Source of the DNA: Tissierella creatinini
GTDB lineage: Bacteria > Bacillota > Clostridia > Tissierellales > Tissierellaceae
Reading direction: 5' to 3'
Length of the DNA: 64,000 nt
Assembly: GCA_005046945.1 (NCBI GenBank)
Contig: SUSS01000003.1
Location: 1 to 64,000 of the forward strand
Below, in pieces: positions 56,141-64,000 of this stretch; positions within the stretch are counted from its first letter, which is position 1, and the number at the start of each line of letters is the position of its first letter. Below the pieces are notes generated by a model, which was given only the letters and a program-made list of their open reading frames with translations, had not been told where the DNA came from and made no database searches. Made by a program: the position numbers and the translations under genes.

Positions 56141-56537
56141 GCGATGGAACTTTAGTAGCCAATACCTTTATTTAGGCAGAGAGTCGATGGTGGTGGAAAT
56201 TTGACAAAGGGGTATTTAGCGAATTACAACTTCCTTTTAAGCTTTGATGAAACTGCTTGCAGTTTCTACGTTCCGTTGCAACGAGGTGAGTGATTTAGGC
56301 ATCATAGTCTTGTGTAACAAGACATCACACAGCCGCAACGATGCTTGCATCGTTTAGACACCCACCTGTTGTAGAATAAGGAACCCAATCGCTTAGAGAT
56401 GCGGGGGACATATTCACCTCGTTATAAGTCGCGATGAAGACCACACTTTACGTGGTTAGAGGCTATTGCAAATTAAGGTGGTACCACGGGTTTTCTCTCG
56501 TCCTTTGGATAAGAGAAAACCCGTAAATTATTTTTTG
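56141..56537 (+). promoter_or_regulatory. Tyrosine T-box leader with a large insertion
   Basis: Transcription antitermination leader that senses uncharged tRNA-Tyr. Stem I parts are GGAACTTTAGTAGCC and AGAGAGTCGATGGTGGTGGA. The specifier is TAC (56225-56227) in GCGAATTACAAC, fitting tyrosine. The T-box core AAGGTGGTACCACG is at 56475-56488. The terminator stem pairs CGGGTTTTCTCT with AGAGAAAACCCG (56487-56523), followed by T-runs. Between stem I and the core there are about 240 nt, far more than usual, because a ~180-nt dispersed repeat copy sits there. Confidence 0.9.
56249..56428. repeat. Dispersed repeat, expanded copy in the T-box
   Basis: Starts with hairpin GAAACTGCTTGCAGTTTC and then CGTTGCAACGAGGTGA, and ends GGGGGACATATTCACCTCGT. 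The AACGAGGTGA/TCACCTCGTT arms enclose the rest, which holds two further hairpins: GTCTTGT-GTA-ACAAGAC and AACGATGCTTGCATCGTT. Confidence 0.7.
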
Positions 56538-56547
56538 GAGGGATTTT

Positions 56548-57771
56548 ATGAAGAACGTTTTAGATATCCTTAGCGAAAGAGGATATATCGATCAAGTGAC
56601 ATTTGAAGATGAGCTTAGAGAACTTTTAGATAAGGAGTCCGTCACATTTTATATTGGCTTTGATGCTACAGCAGACAGCCTTACTCTTGGTCATTTTGTA
56701 CAGATAATGGTTATGATGCATATGCAAAAAGCTGGACATAAACCTATAGCTCTTATAGGTGGAGGAACCACCATGATTGGTGACCCAAGTGGAAAATCAG
56801 ATATGAGAAAGGTCATGACCAAAGACTTTATTAACCACAATGCAAATAGGTTTAAAGACCAACTAGGACAGTTCCTAGACTTTAGTGAAGGTAAAGCTAT
56901 AATGGATAACAATGCCAATTGGCTTCTAGATTTAAACTTTGTTAACTTCATGAGGGAAATTGGAGTCCATTTTTCCGTAAATAAGATGCTTCAAATGGAT
57001 GCATATAAGAGCAGGATGGAAAGAGGATTAACCTTCTTTGAATTCGGATATATGCTTCTTCAATCCTATGATTTCCTTGAGCTATATAGAAGATACAACT
57101 GTAAATTACAACTTGGTGGAAGCGACCAATGGTCCAATATCCTTGGGGGATATGATTTAGTTAGAAAGTTGGAGCAGGATAAGGTATATGCTATGACCTT
57201 TAAACTATTGACAACAGCAGAAGGTAAAAAAATGGGCAAAACCGAGTCTGGAACTATCTGGCTTGACCCAAACAAAACACCTCCATATGACTTATATCAA
57301 TATATGAGAAATGTAGATGATAGAGATGTCGAGAAGTTCTTAGCACTTCTGACTTTCTTGCCGATGGATGAGGTTAAAAAACTTGGCGACCTAAAGGATG
57401 CTGAAATAAACAAGGCAAAGGAAGTTTTGGCTTTTGAAGTTACAAAACTAATCCATGGGGAAACAGAAGCTGCAAAGGCTCAAAATGCAGCTAGAGCATT
57501 GTTCTCAGGTGGAGTAGATGCTGATTCAATTCCATCCACCGAAATGGATAAAAATATATTTATAGAAGGAATAGGAATCCTTGACCTGCTAAAAACTTTG
57601 GAACTTACTAAATCCAACGGTGAAGGTAGAAGGCTTGTAGAACAAGGTGGAATAGTAATTGATGATGTGAAGATTGATGCTGCTGACAAGATAATTACAG
57701 CAGAAGACTTTAAGGATGGAAAAATATTAATAAGAAAAGGTAAAAAGATATATCATCAGGTAAGAATTTAA
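56548..57771 (+). CDS. tyrS: Tyrosyl-tRNA synthetase
   Basis: Charges tRNA-Tyr. The 407 residues have the class I catalytic core with [20 protein letters not shown] (HIGH motif GHF type), [34 protein letters not shown] and the KMSKS-type loop KKMGKTESG, plus a C-terminal S4 RNA-binding domain (about 340-407). This is the TyrRS form with a KMGKT loop. The ATG has GGAGGG upstream and lies just after the T-box terminator. Confidence 0.98.
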   Translation: MKNVLDILSERGYIDQVTFEDELRELLDKESVTFYIGFDATADSLTLGHFVQIMVMMHMQKAGHKPIALIGGGTTMIGDPSGKSDMRKVMTKDFINHNANRFKDQLGQFLDFSEGKAIMDNNANWLLDLNFVNFMREIGVHFSVNKMLQMDAYKSRMERGLTFFEFGYMLLQSYDFLELYRRYNCKLQLGGSDQWSNILGGYDLVRKLEQDKVYAMTFKLLTTAEGKKMGKTESGTIWLDPNKTPPYDLYQYMRNVDDRDVEKFLALLTFLPMDEVKKLGDLKDAEINKAKEVLAFEVTKLIHGETEAAKAQNAARALFSGGVDADSIPSTEMDKNIFIEGIGILDLLKTLELTKSNGEGRRLVEQGGIVIDDVKIDAADKIITAEDFKDGKILIRKGKKIYHQVRI

Positions 57772-57772
57772 A

Positions 57773-57796
57773 GACGGGCAAATGCCCGTTTTTTTT
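57773..57796 (+). terminator. Terminator after tyrS
   Basis: GACGGGCA-AAT-GCCCGT stem (7 bp of G-C) is followed by TTTTTTTT. Confidence 0.9.
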
Positions 57797-57905
57797 GCAT
57801 CTTATATTAACTATACTGTTTTATAAGTTTTAAGTTGGTATATACGATTAAAATGGGTATTAATTAACTAAGAATATACCAATGTTAAAAAAGAGGAGGG
57901 TCACC

Positions 57906-58532
57906 ATGTTAAGTCAAAAGGAATTATTAGGAAAACTAGAAGAGGAATACAAGGAATACTTCTACTACAAACATATTATACCAAAAGCTTACTTCGAAGA
58001 CCTTGAAAAGGTAAGAGCCATACTACTAGGGAGCAATCCGGTTGCTGTAGGTGAATTTGCAGGTGCCGAGTATGTATTTGACCTAACTCACTTTAATAAA
58101 AATAGGGGTGATAATCCCATATTTGGAAATATTTATGATAACTTAAGCGCTATAGGACTAGATTTATGGGATATCTATGCTCAGAATCTATGCAAGAACT
58201 ATTTTATAAACTTATCTGTACATGATGAAAAGTGGGTTGAAATAGCTAAACTTTGGTCACTTGTAATAAAAGAAGAGCTTGATACGCTCTTTGATAAGGA
58301 TATCCCTGTACTTGTAACTGCACCATGGATATTAAATCCTTTAGTAGATGATCTTAAGGATCCGTTATATTATTATGAGAAAAAGAAATTTATAAATCCA
58401 GAAAACAACAAATTAGGACGAACACTTATACCATTCTTTAGACAATCTGAATACTCACTGGCTGATCCAAGATGGAGGGGATATAAGGAAGCTATAATCA
58501 ATTTATATACTATAACAAAAGAGCGAGTCTAA
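57906..58532 (+). CDS. Conserved protein of unknown function
   Basis: I do not firmly recognise this 208-residue protein. It is soluble and alpha/beta. AILLGSNPVAVGEFAGAEYV and the C-terminal PRWRGYKEAIINL spacing faintly recall uracil-DNA-glycosylase-fold proteins, as does VLVTAPWILNPL before FFRQSEYSLAD. This is a weak resemblance and the catalytic motifs are not convincing. The ATG at 57906 has GAGGAGGG 6 nt upstream; the longer frame to 57882 does not. It is monocistronic with its own terminator at the stop codon. Confidence 0.8.
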   Translation: MLSQKELLGKLEEEYKEYFYYKHIIPKAYFEDLEKVRAILLGSNPVAVGEFAGAEYVFDLTHFNKNRGDNPIFGNIYDNLSAIGLDLWDIYAQNLCKNYFINLSVHDEKWVEIAKLWSLVIKEELDTLFDKDIPVLVTAPWILNPLVDDLKDPLYYYEKKKFINPENNKLGRTLIPFFRQSEYSLADPRWRGYKEAIINLYTITKERV

Positions 58533-58544
58533 CGCTCTTTTTTA
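58517..58544 (+). terminator. Terminator at the end of the unknown gene
   Basis: AAAGAGCG and CGCTCTTT form an 8-bp stem with a 7-nt loop containing the stop codon, then TTTAAATTTT. Confidence 0.75.
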
Positions 58545-58626
58545 AATTTTCAATAATTATACTGGTATGATTGACTAAATAAGGGTAAAATCTAATTAAC
58601 TAATACTTTACAAAGGAGAATCATAT

Positions 58627-59127
58627 ATGAGTAAATACATTATACTCTACAGACATGCTATGGCAGAAGATAAGCTGGTTTCCTCAGAGGATGAATTAAG
58701 GTCCCTTTCTATTAGAGGAAAAAGATTATTAAAGAAGAGTGCTGATGGTTTTAAAACAATGCTAGGCAAGAAGAAAAGGGTAGTTATCTACTCCAGTCCT
58801 AAGTTGAGAGCAAAGGAAACTGCAGAAATGCTTTCTCAAGAGTTAGAACTAGATAAGCCACAATACCTTGATTTCCTAGCAACAGGGGGAAATATTCGCA
58901 ACATAAGAAATATACTTAATGAGATTGAACCGGGAGAAGTAGCCGTACTAGTTGGTCAGCAGCCATTTTTATCGGTATGGAGTCAAGAACTTTCAGGAAT
59001 CTTTATACCATTTAAAAAGGGTTCTGCAGCATGTTTTAAGTTTCCGGATATTGAAATAGGAGAAAGCAAGGCTGAATTAAGATGGTATATGCAAGCAAGA
59101 GATTTTATAAAAATTAGTGAGAAATAG
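58627..59127 (+). CDS. sixA: SixA-like histidine phosphatase
   Basis: A 166-residue histidine-phosphatase-superfamily protein. The catalytic RH motif is in YIILYRHAMAEDK, the second Arg in YSSPKLRAKETAEML, and a later His is replaced by a VALVGQQPFLS segment where many family members have GHxP. SixA proteins dephosphorylate phosphohistidine on signalling or PTS proteins. With Gln-Gln at the usual His, activity is uncertain. AAAGGAGAA precedes the ATG. Confidence 0.8.
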   Translation: MSKYIILYRHAMAEDKLVSSEDELRSLSIRGKRLLKKSADGFKTMLGKKKRVVIYSSPKLRAKETAEMLSQELELDKPQYLDFLATGGNIRNIRNILNEIEPGEVAVLVGQQPFLSVWSQELSGIFIPFKKGSAACFKFPDIEIGESKAELRWYMQARDFIKISEK

Positions 59128-59141
59128 CTTCTAAGATAAAT

Positions 59142-59198
59142 AAAAAAAGTATGACCAGAATCATTAGAAGTACTATGATTTGGTCATACTTTTTTTAT
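59142..59198. terminator. Bidirectional terminator
   Basis: AAAAAAAGTATGACCA and TGGTCATACTTTTTTT pair perfectly, with further pairing of AATCAT and ATGATT. It serves the convergent sixA and PPK2 genes. Confidence 0.92.
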
Positions 59199-59221
59199 TT
59201 CAAGTTATTAAAATATTCCTG

Positions 59222-60688
59222 TTAATCTTCCAATATTGTCCTTCCATATTCTATAAAACTCTTTAAAACCTTAAGCCTCGCATATTTTTTATCATTCCCC
59301 TCTACTATTATCCAAGGAGCATAATCGGTATTAGTTCTTAAGAGCATCTCATCCATTGCAAGTATATATTGATCCCATTTATCCCTATTTCTCCAATCCT
59401 CAGCTGTAATTTTATATAGTTTATCAGCTTCTCTTTCTCTATCTTGGAATCTAATGAGCTGTTCATACTTATCGATGCATATGAAAAATTTAAGAACCAG
59501 AGTACCAAAATTATAGAGATGCCTTTCCATCTGGTTGATCTCCTCATAAGCCCTATCCCATTCATCTGTTGTTGCAAACCCTTGAATTCTCTCAACTAAA
59601 ACCCTGCCATACCAGCTTCTATCAAATATGGCTATATTGCCCCTTGAAGGAAAATCCCTATAAAATCTCCATAGGTAATGGTATCTTTTTTCAGTCTCAT
59701 CAGGCGCTGATACAGGAATTACCTGTAGACCTCTTGGGTCAATAAGCCTTGTTAACCTTTGAATCGCTCCACCCTTTCCAGCCGCATCCATTCCTTCAAA
59801 AGCTATGACACAAGGAATCCTTTTTGTATACAATCTATAGGCTATCTCCTGGGCTTCTTCCTGAAGCCTTCCTAATTGCTTATCATAAATTTCATCTTCA
59901 ATACATTGAGTCATATCCAAATTTTCAATTACCTTATCCTGGCTTGCAAAATTTCTCCTACTACCTCTACCCTGTATTTTCTTTGAATGATAAATATCTA
60001 TACCCTTTTGAATCAAATCTATAGCTATGCCCAATGCATATTTAGAGGCAGACTTAAGGTCCTCAGTTGGCATTATATGCCAAGGGCTATAGTCAAAATT
60101 AGACATTTGAAGTATATTATCAAAATGATTTAAATAATCAACATAGTACTTATTCTGCTTTAAGTCAGCTTCAGTGATAAAAAAGCTCCTGTTTTCGTCT
60201 TTAGATAGTATTTTAATTCTTTCTTCTTGAGTTTTTTGTTTTTGATGAAGGAAGAATTTTATTATTATCATATTATCATCGAATAGTTGTTTTTCAATTG
60301 AGCTTATATCCTTAATATCCTTTTCTAGTTGTTCCTTCTTAATCTTAATGTCATTCATTACACTAAAATAGAAGCTTCTATCAAATATTGCTATGTCCCC
60401 TTTTTTAGGAATCTTTCGCCAAAATCTCCATAAGAAAGGTCTTGCTCTTTCCTCATCTGTTGGATGCTCAAATAGTTGCACCTTGCTAGTTCTAGGATCT
60501 AACTCGCGAATAAGATCCTTTATTACATAGCCCTTCCCTGATGATTCCCAACCATCAACTATTATCAATACAGGGATATCTAATTCTTTCACAAGCCTCT
60601 GCAACCTTGCCAGTCTAATGCCTAGTTCAGATCGTTTAAACCCTTCATATGGATTTTTAAAATCTTCTAACCTATAATCCTTAATCAT
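59222..60688 (-). CDS. pap: Two-domain PPK2, polyphosphate:AMP phosphotransferase-like
   Basis: A 488-residue protein with two tandem PPK2 kinase domains. The N half has VDGWESSGKGYVIK (Walker A) and IFDRSFYFSV. The C half has FEGMDAAGKGGAIQRLTR and IFDRSWYGRVLVER. The fused class II PPK2 form uses polyphosphate to convert AMP to ADP (family knowledge); usually only the C half is active, and the weaker motifs of the N half fit that. The ATG at 60688 has GGAGG 8 nt upstream; the longer frame to 60772 runs into a dispersed repeat. Confidence 0.93.
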   Translation of the reverse strand: MIKDYRLEDFKNPYEGFKRSELGIRLARLQRLVKELDIPVLIIVDGWESSGKGYVIKDLIRELDPRTSKVQLFEHPTDEERARPFLWRFWRKIPKKGDIAIFDRSFYFSVMNDIKIKKEQLEKDIKDISSIEKQLFDDNMIIIKFFLHQKQKTQEERIKILSKDENRSFFITEADLKQNKYYVDYLNHFDNILQMSNFDYSPWHIMPTEDLKSASKYALGIAIDLIQKGIDIYHSKKIQGRGSRRNFASQDKVIENLDMTQCIEDEIYDKQLGRLQEEAQEIAYRLYTKRIPCVIAFEGMDAAGKGGAIQRLTRLIDPRGLQVIPVSAPDETEKRYHYLWRFYRDFPSRGNIAIFDRSWYGRVLVERIQGFATTDEWDRAYEEINQMERHLYNFGTLVLKFFICIDKYEQLIRFQDREREADKLYKITAEDWRNRDKWDQYILAMDEMLLRTNTDYAPWIIVEGNDKKYARLKVLKSFIEYGRTILED

Positions 60689-60715
60689 AGCAGAACCTCC
60701 AACTATTATTTTAAG

Positions 60716-60790
60716 TATCGGCAGCAATTGCATAGCAATTGCCTCACACCACTGAAACGAGGTTGGGGACATCTACACCTCGTTATTAAT
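60716..60790. repeat. Dispersed repeat, intact reference copy
   Basis: TCGGCAGCAATTGCATAGCA, then ATTGCCTCACACCACTGAAA, then CGAGGTTGGGGACATCTACA and CCTCGTTATTAATTA. The AACGAGGT/ACCTCGTT arms form a stem, and GCAATTGC-ATA-GCAATTGC a second. Confidence 0.75.
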
Positions 60791-60830
60791 TATATTTACC
60801 CTACTTTTTACTTCTTTCACAAATAGTTAA

Positions 60831-60878
60831 GCATCGGAAGCAATTGCATGCCAATTGCATTGACACCCATAATTTTAA
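60831..60878. repeat. Dispersed repeat, left-half copy
   Basis: CATCGGAAGCAATTGCATGC, then CAATTGCATTGACACCC. It is the second copy in the same spacer and carries a TTGACA box. Confidence 0.65.
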
Positions 60879-60887
60879 TGTTATAAA
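60860..60887 (+). promoter_or_regulatory. Candidate promoter of the DUF4317 gene
   Basis: TTGACA (60860-60865) and TATAAA (60882-60887) are separated by 16 bp. The -35 box is the tail of a dispersed repeat. Confidence 0.6.
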
Positions 60888-60924
60888 ATAGAAGGATATA
60901 TTAAAGAAATTGAGGGATTAACAG

Positions 60925-62136
60925 ATGAAAAGAAAAGACATACTTGAGCTAAAGAAACGATTGAAAAAGGACCAATGCACCTTCACTAGAATGTGCGGCT
61001 GTTTTGTTAATGCAGAAAAGAACATAATACTAGAGTTAAAGGAAACATTCTTAAATCTTGATGAAGATGATTACTTCAAATACTTGGAGATTGCTAGAAA
61101 GGTCTTATCAGGTACTGTTGGAAACAACATACTCGCCTTAAGCTTCCCAGAAGGCCAAATAAGCGAAAAGCAAACTTTTCTTAATCAGCTAAAAAAGAGT
61201 AAATTGAAGGATGATGAATTAATTAACGAGTTCTATAAAACAGTTATAGATAATTATATTTTCGAGGGTAACTATCTCATTTTACTTTTCCATGATGTTT
61301 ATGACATAATCACTAAGACTACGGATAATTTAAAGATAGATGAATCCGAGGAAGTATTTGAATATGTTCTGTGTGCAATTTGTCCTGTTTCCCTTTCAGC
61401 ACCGGGATTAAGTTATTTCGAGGATGAAAACAAGATAAAGTCACGTCTTAGAGATTGGATAGTAGATGCGCCAACTAATGGATTTATATATCCTGCTTTC
61501 ATTGACCGTGGACCAGATGTTAACTCTATTATGTATTATACAAAAAACGCAAAGGATACACATCCTGAATTAATGAAAAATACCTTAGGGTGTTCTTCTA
61601 AAGATACTTCTGCAATGCAGAAAGAAAAGTTCCAATACATTGTTAAAGACTCAATAGTTGCTGATGAAGAAGTAGTAGATGAACTCTATATGAAGATTCA
61701 AGAAAACTTAAATACAATTGTTGAAGACCATAAATTAATATCTGATGATTTAGATAATAACCCTGTAAAATTAACAAAGGATGGCCTTCAAAATATTCTC
61801 ATAGAAAGCGGAGTTCCACAAGAATATACATCTAGAATTGAAAAGTATTATGAGGATGAATTTAATGATGATGTACCTTTAGTAGAAAACCTTATCGACG
61901 GGAAAATCCTTATAGTAAATGAGCTAAGAAAAAATGAAAGAAATCTAGAAAAACAGGTAGAATTCCTAAAGGATAAACTAGATCAATTTAACCCTGGAAA
62001 TATAGATTATGATATTGTCCTTCATGTAAGACCCGAGAAGATTGATGAAATCAAAACTCAAACATTAGATGGGCAAGAATATCTAGTAATACCAGTTAGC
62101 GGGAATGAGAAAACTAGAATTCAAGAAATAAAGTAA
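60925..62136 (+). CDS. DUF4317 domain protein
   Basis: A 403-residue soluble protein of a family found mainly in Firmicutes; no function is known. The N-terminus reads MKRKDILELKKRLKKDQCTF and TRMCGCFVNAEKNIILELKE, followed by FEYVLCAICPVSLSAPGLSY in the middle. It is Lys/Glu-rich with predicted coiled helices near 330-370. The CGC and CAIC cysteines are notable but not a known metal motif. Monocistronic. Confidence 0.88.
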   Translation: MKRKDILELKKRLKKDQCTFTRMCGCFVNAEKNIILELKETFLNLDEDDYFKYLEIARKVLSGTVGNNILALSFPEGQISEKQTFLNQLKKSKLKDDELINEFYKTVIDNYIFEGNYLILLFHDVYDIITKTTDNLKIDESEEVFEYVLCAICPVSLSAPGLSYFEDENKIKSRLRDWIVDAPTNGFIYPAFIDRGPDVNSIMYYTKNAKDTHPELMKNTLGCSSKDTSAMQKEKFQYIVKDSIVADEEVVDELYMKIQENLNTIVEDHKLISDDLDNNPVKLTKDGLQNILIESGVPQEYTSRIEKYYEDEFNDDVPLVENLIDGKILIVNELRKNERNLEKQVEFLKDKLDQFNPGNIDYDIVLHVRPEKIDEIKTQTLDGQEYLVIPVSGNEKTRIQEIK

Positions 62137-62173
62137 GTTTAACTACACTCTTAATGTTATGCCTTGATGTTTA

Positions 62174-62202
62174 TTGACAGGCCAGTCTTTGTATAGTATA
62201 CT
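62174..62202 (+). promoter_or_regulatory. Promoter of the btu operon
   Basis: TTGACA (62174-62179) and TATACT (62197-62202) are separated by 17 bp: a near-consensus sigma-A promoter directly ahead of the riboswitch. Confidence 0.85.
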
Positions 62203-62214
62203 AAACATAAATTA

Positions 62215-62525
62215 AACAACTTCGATATTGGTTCACTTTGTGATAATAGGGAATTAGGTTAAAATCCTAAACAGTCCTGCTGCCGTAATGAGAGAGCTGT
62301 TTTATATGAAAACAACCACTGGACATAATCCGGGAAGGTTAAAAACAAGCAATGACCTCTAAGTCGGAATACCTGCCAATGTTATTTGTGTAAAAACCGC
62401 AAATACTATGCTCTACATGGATGGAGTGATAGCAATTCCAGCTAAATATTTGGATAGTTATAAATATATTCCAAAGTTTACTTTGTGGTTATTACGTTTC
62501 AGATTATTCTGAGACGTTTTTTTAT
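62215..62525 (+). promoter_or_regulatory. Cobalamin riboswitch with terminator
   Basis: Conserved aptamer parts in order: GGGAATTAGGTTAAAATCCT, CAGTCCTGCTGCCGTAATGA, the CCACTGGACATAATCCGGGA block (GCCACTG-like), and the B12-box-adjacent AGTCGGAATACCTGCC (about 62360-62385). The expression platform ends in the terminator ACGTTTCAGA-TTAT-TCTGAGACGT with TTTTTTT (62494-62524). High B12 should favour termination, switching off btuF and btuC. Confidence 0.93.
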
Positions 62526-62579
62526 AACCTAACACACCGAATTCGAATTGTTTAATCAATAAAAAACGGAGGAATAAAG

Positions 62580-63518
62580 ATGAAAAAACTTATTTTAAAT
62601 GCTATTGTAGTAATTATGTTAGCATCAATTCTTGCTGCATGCTCTACACAACAACCCTCAGCAAGTCAAGACCCAGTTGCCAAAGAAACACCTTTGTCAT
62701 TAACTGACCCGGCAGGCAACGAAATTATAATACCTGAAGAAATCAATTCAATCATATCCTTAGCTCCATCAAATACTGAAATCTTAATAGATTTAGGTTA
62801 TAAAGACAAAATTATAGCAGCTGACACTCAGTCACAAATATTAGGGGTGTTGTCTGAGAATATCCCTTATATTGACTTGATGAATCCTGATGTTGAACAA
62901 ATAATAGCCTTAAAACCAGACCTTGTATTAGCATCAGGCATGAGTATGGCAGAAGGCCAGGATCTCTTAAAACCTGTTTCTGATTTAGGAATAACTGTAG
63001 CATACATACCTTCAAGTGAAAGCATTGAACAAATTTACAATGATATAATGTTTATATCGAAGGTTGTAAAGGAAGAAAATAAAGGTCAAGAAATCGTAGA
63101 TAATATGAAATTAAAGATAGCTGATATAAAAGCTGTTGGAGATACTATAACCAATAAAAAATCAGTTTACTTTGAAATTGCAGCAGCTCCATCTATGTAT
63201 AGTTTCGGAAAAGGTGTATTTTTAAATGAAATGATCGAAATAATTGGAGCTAAAAATGCGCTAGGAGATCAAGAAAGTTGGATATCCGTTTCAGATGAAG
63301 CAGTTCTTGCTGCAAATCCAGATGTTATAATCACAAATGTAAGTTATATAGAAAATCCGGTTGATGAAATTAAATCCCGTTTAGGATGGGAATCCATAAA
63401 AGCAATACAAAATGATGAAGTATATTATGTTGATAATTTTAAAAGCTCCCTATCAAATCACAATATTGTAATAGCATTAGAGCAAATGGCTAAGGCTGTA
63501 TATCCTGATAAGTATTAA
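62580..63518 (+). CDS. btuF: Cobalamin ABC transporter substrate-binding lipoprotein
   Basis: Captures cobalamin outside the membrane for import. The 312 residues begin with a lipoprotein signal peptide (lipobox LAAC, mature Cys near 21), a Ser/Gln-rich linker, and a TroA/BtuF-type domain: SLAPSNTEILIDLGYKDKII, MNPDVEQIIALKPDLVLAS, NEMIEIIGAKNALGD and AANPDVIITNVSYIENP. Cobalamin, not haem or siderophore, is inferred from the B12 riboswitch upstream. GGAGGAA precedes the ATG. Confidence 0.92.
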   Translation: MKKLILNAIVVIMLASILAACSTQQPSASQDPVAKETPLSLTDPAGNEIIIPEEINSIISLAPSNTEILIDLGYKDKIIAADTQSQILGVLSENIPYIDLMNPDVEQIIALKPDLVLASGMSMAEGQDLLKPVSDLGITVAYIPSSESIEQIYNDIMFISKVVKEENKGQEIVDNMKLKIADIKAVGDTITNKKSVYFEIAAAPSMYSFGKGVFLNEMIEIIGAKNALGDQESWISVSDEAVLAANPDVIITNVSYIENPVDEIKSRLGWESIKAIQNDEVYYVDNFKSSLSNHNIVIALEQMAKAVYPDKY

Positions 63519-63520
63519 TT

Positions 63521-64000
63521 ATGAAAACAAAATTGTACATTCTTATCACTATTTTAATATGTATTATTGTTATTGTTATGGGGATAGGGATTGGAAGTGT
63601 CTATGTGACTCCGGAGGCTACTATTAATATTATAATGAACAAGCTATTCTCCACACCTTTATTAGAAGAAGTTCAAGAATCAGCGGTCTCCATAGTATGG
63701 AATCTAAGAATTCCAAGAACTCTACTGGCATTTATAGTGGGTGGAGCCTTGGCAGTAAGCGGAACCGTAATGCAATCAGTACTTAAGAATCCGCTTGCTT
63801 CCTCCTATACCTTAGGGGTTTCATCCGGAGCTTCAGTAGGAGCCGGGATAGTTATAATCACAGGAATAAGCCTTCCTTTTTTTAAAATGTTTACCCTTCC
63901 TTTATTTGGACTTATTTTTGGCTTAATGACCGTATTTCTTGCTGTAAGCTTCACTGCTAAACTGGACAAAAATATGTCTAACAATACAATTATATTGGTG
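63521..64000 (+). CDS. btuC: Cobalamin ABC transporter permease (partial)
   Basis: FecCD-family permease, 160 codons visible to the window end. The ATG lies 2 bp after the btuF stop, so they are coupled. It has an N-terminal helix (ITILICIIVIVMGIGIGSVY), RIPRTLLAFIVGGALAVSGT, VMQSVLKNPLASSYTLGVSS, GASVGAGIVIITGI and further membrane helices. The ATPase (btuD) should follow beyond the window. Confidence 0.93.
   Translation, partial: MKTKLYILITILICIIVIVMGIGIGSVYVTPEATINIIMNKLFSTPLLEEVQESAVSIVWNLRIPRTLLAFIVGGALAVSGTVMQSVLKNPLASSYTLGVSSGASVGAGIVIITGISLPFFKMFTLPLFGLIFGLMTVFLAVSFTAKLDKNMSNNTIILV

Overview
The window is a low-GC Firmicute chromosome segment, most likely from an anaerobic, spore-forming member of the Clostridia or Tissierellia. 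The evidence is AT-rich codon use (AGA/AGG for Arg), sporulation genes (spoVG, spoVT, spoVB, spoIIE, yabP, yabQ), a class II superoxide reductase, a Na+-pumping methylmalonyl-CoA decarboxylase and corrinoid methyltransferases. The genus is inference.

From about 1 to 48.5 kb almost everything is on the minus strand and follows the origin-proximal Bacillus/Clostridium order: spoVG-glmU-prs-pth-mfd-prsA-spoVT-spoVB-mazG-hup-yabO-yabP-yabQ-divIC-S1 protein-spoIIE-tilS-hpt-ftsH, then coaX-dusB-greA-lysS and the start of an rRNA operon (16S 5' end at 1-152). Two metabolic cassettes interrupt it. Between ftsH and coaX (6.5-14.9 kb) lie a P1 peptidase and a B12-dependent methylmalonyl-CoA pathway: two-subunit mutase, MeaB, epimerase and the Na+-translocating decarboxylase subunits A, D, C and B. 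The B subunit carries a frameshift. Between prsA and mfd (29.2-41.6 kb) lies an accessory corrinoid methyltransferase island. It has a LysR regulator, a COG0523 GTPase, a [2Fe-2S]/ASKHA corrinoid activase, a MetH-activation-like protein and a UroD-type methyltransferase fused to a thioredoxin-like domain on the minus strand. Divergently, on the plus strand, are a corrinoid protein, two tandem non-pyrrolysine MttB paralogs and, beyond a terminator, a HyuA-like ASKHA protein. Its Arg codons are mostly CGT/CGC, unlike the flanks, which suggests transfer.

From 48.7 to 64 kb the genes are mixed: murC, an LCP ligase, pgi, a PAS-PP2C phosphatase, a PduO-type cobalamin adenosyltransferase, an rRNA methyltransferase, superoxide reductase, a Tyr T-box with tyrS, an unknown conserved protein, a SixA-like phosphatase, a two-domain PPK2 enzyme, a DUF4317 protein, and a cobalamin riboswitch ahead of btuF and btuC (cut by the window end). 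Cobalamin import, adenosylation, the mutase and the methyl-corrinoid island together point to heavy B12 use.

A family of short hairpin repeats is scattered through the intergenic spaces. The consensus is a GCAATTGC or GAAACTGC hairpin, then CACACC-CTGAAACGAGGT, then ACCTCGTTA. One copy sits inside the tyrS T-box leader, two appear to supply promoter boxes, and several end on stop codons. I saw no CRISPR array, tRNA gene, complete insertion sequence or prophage.
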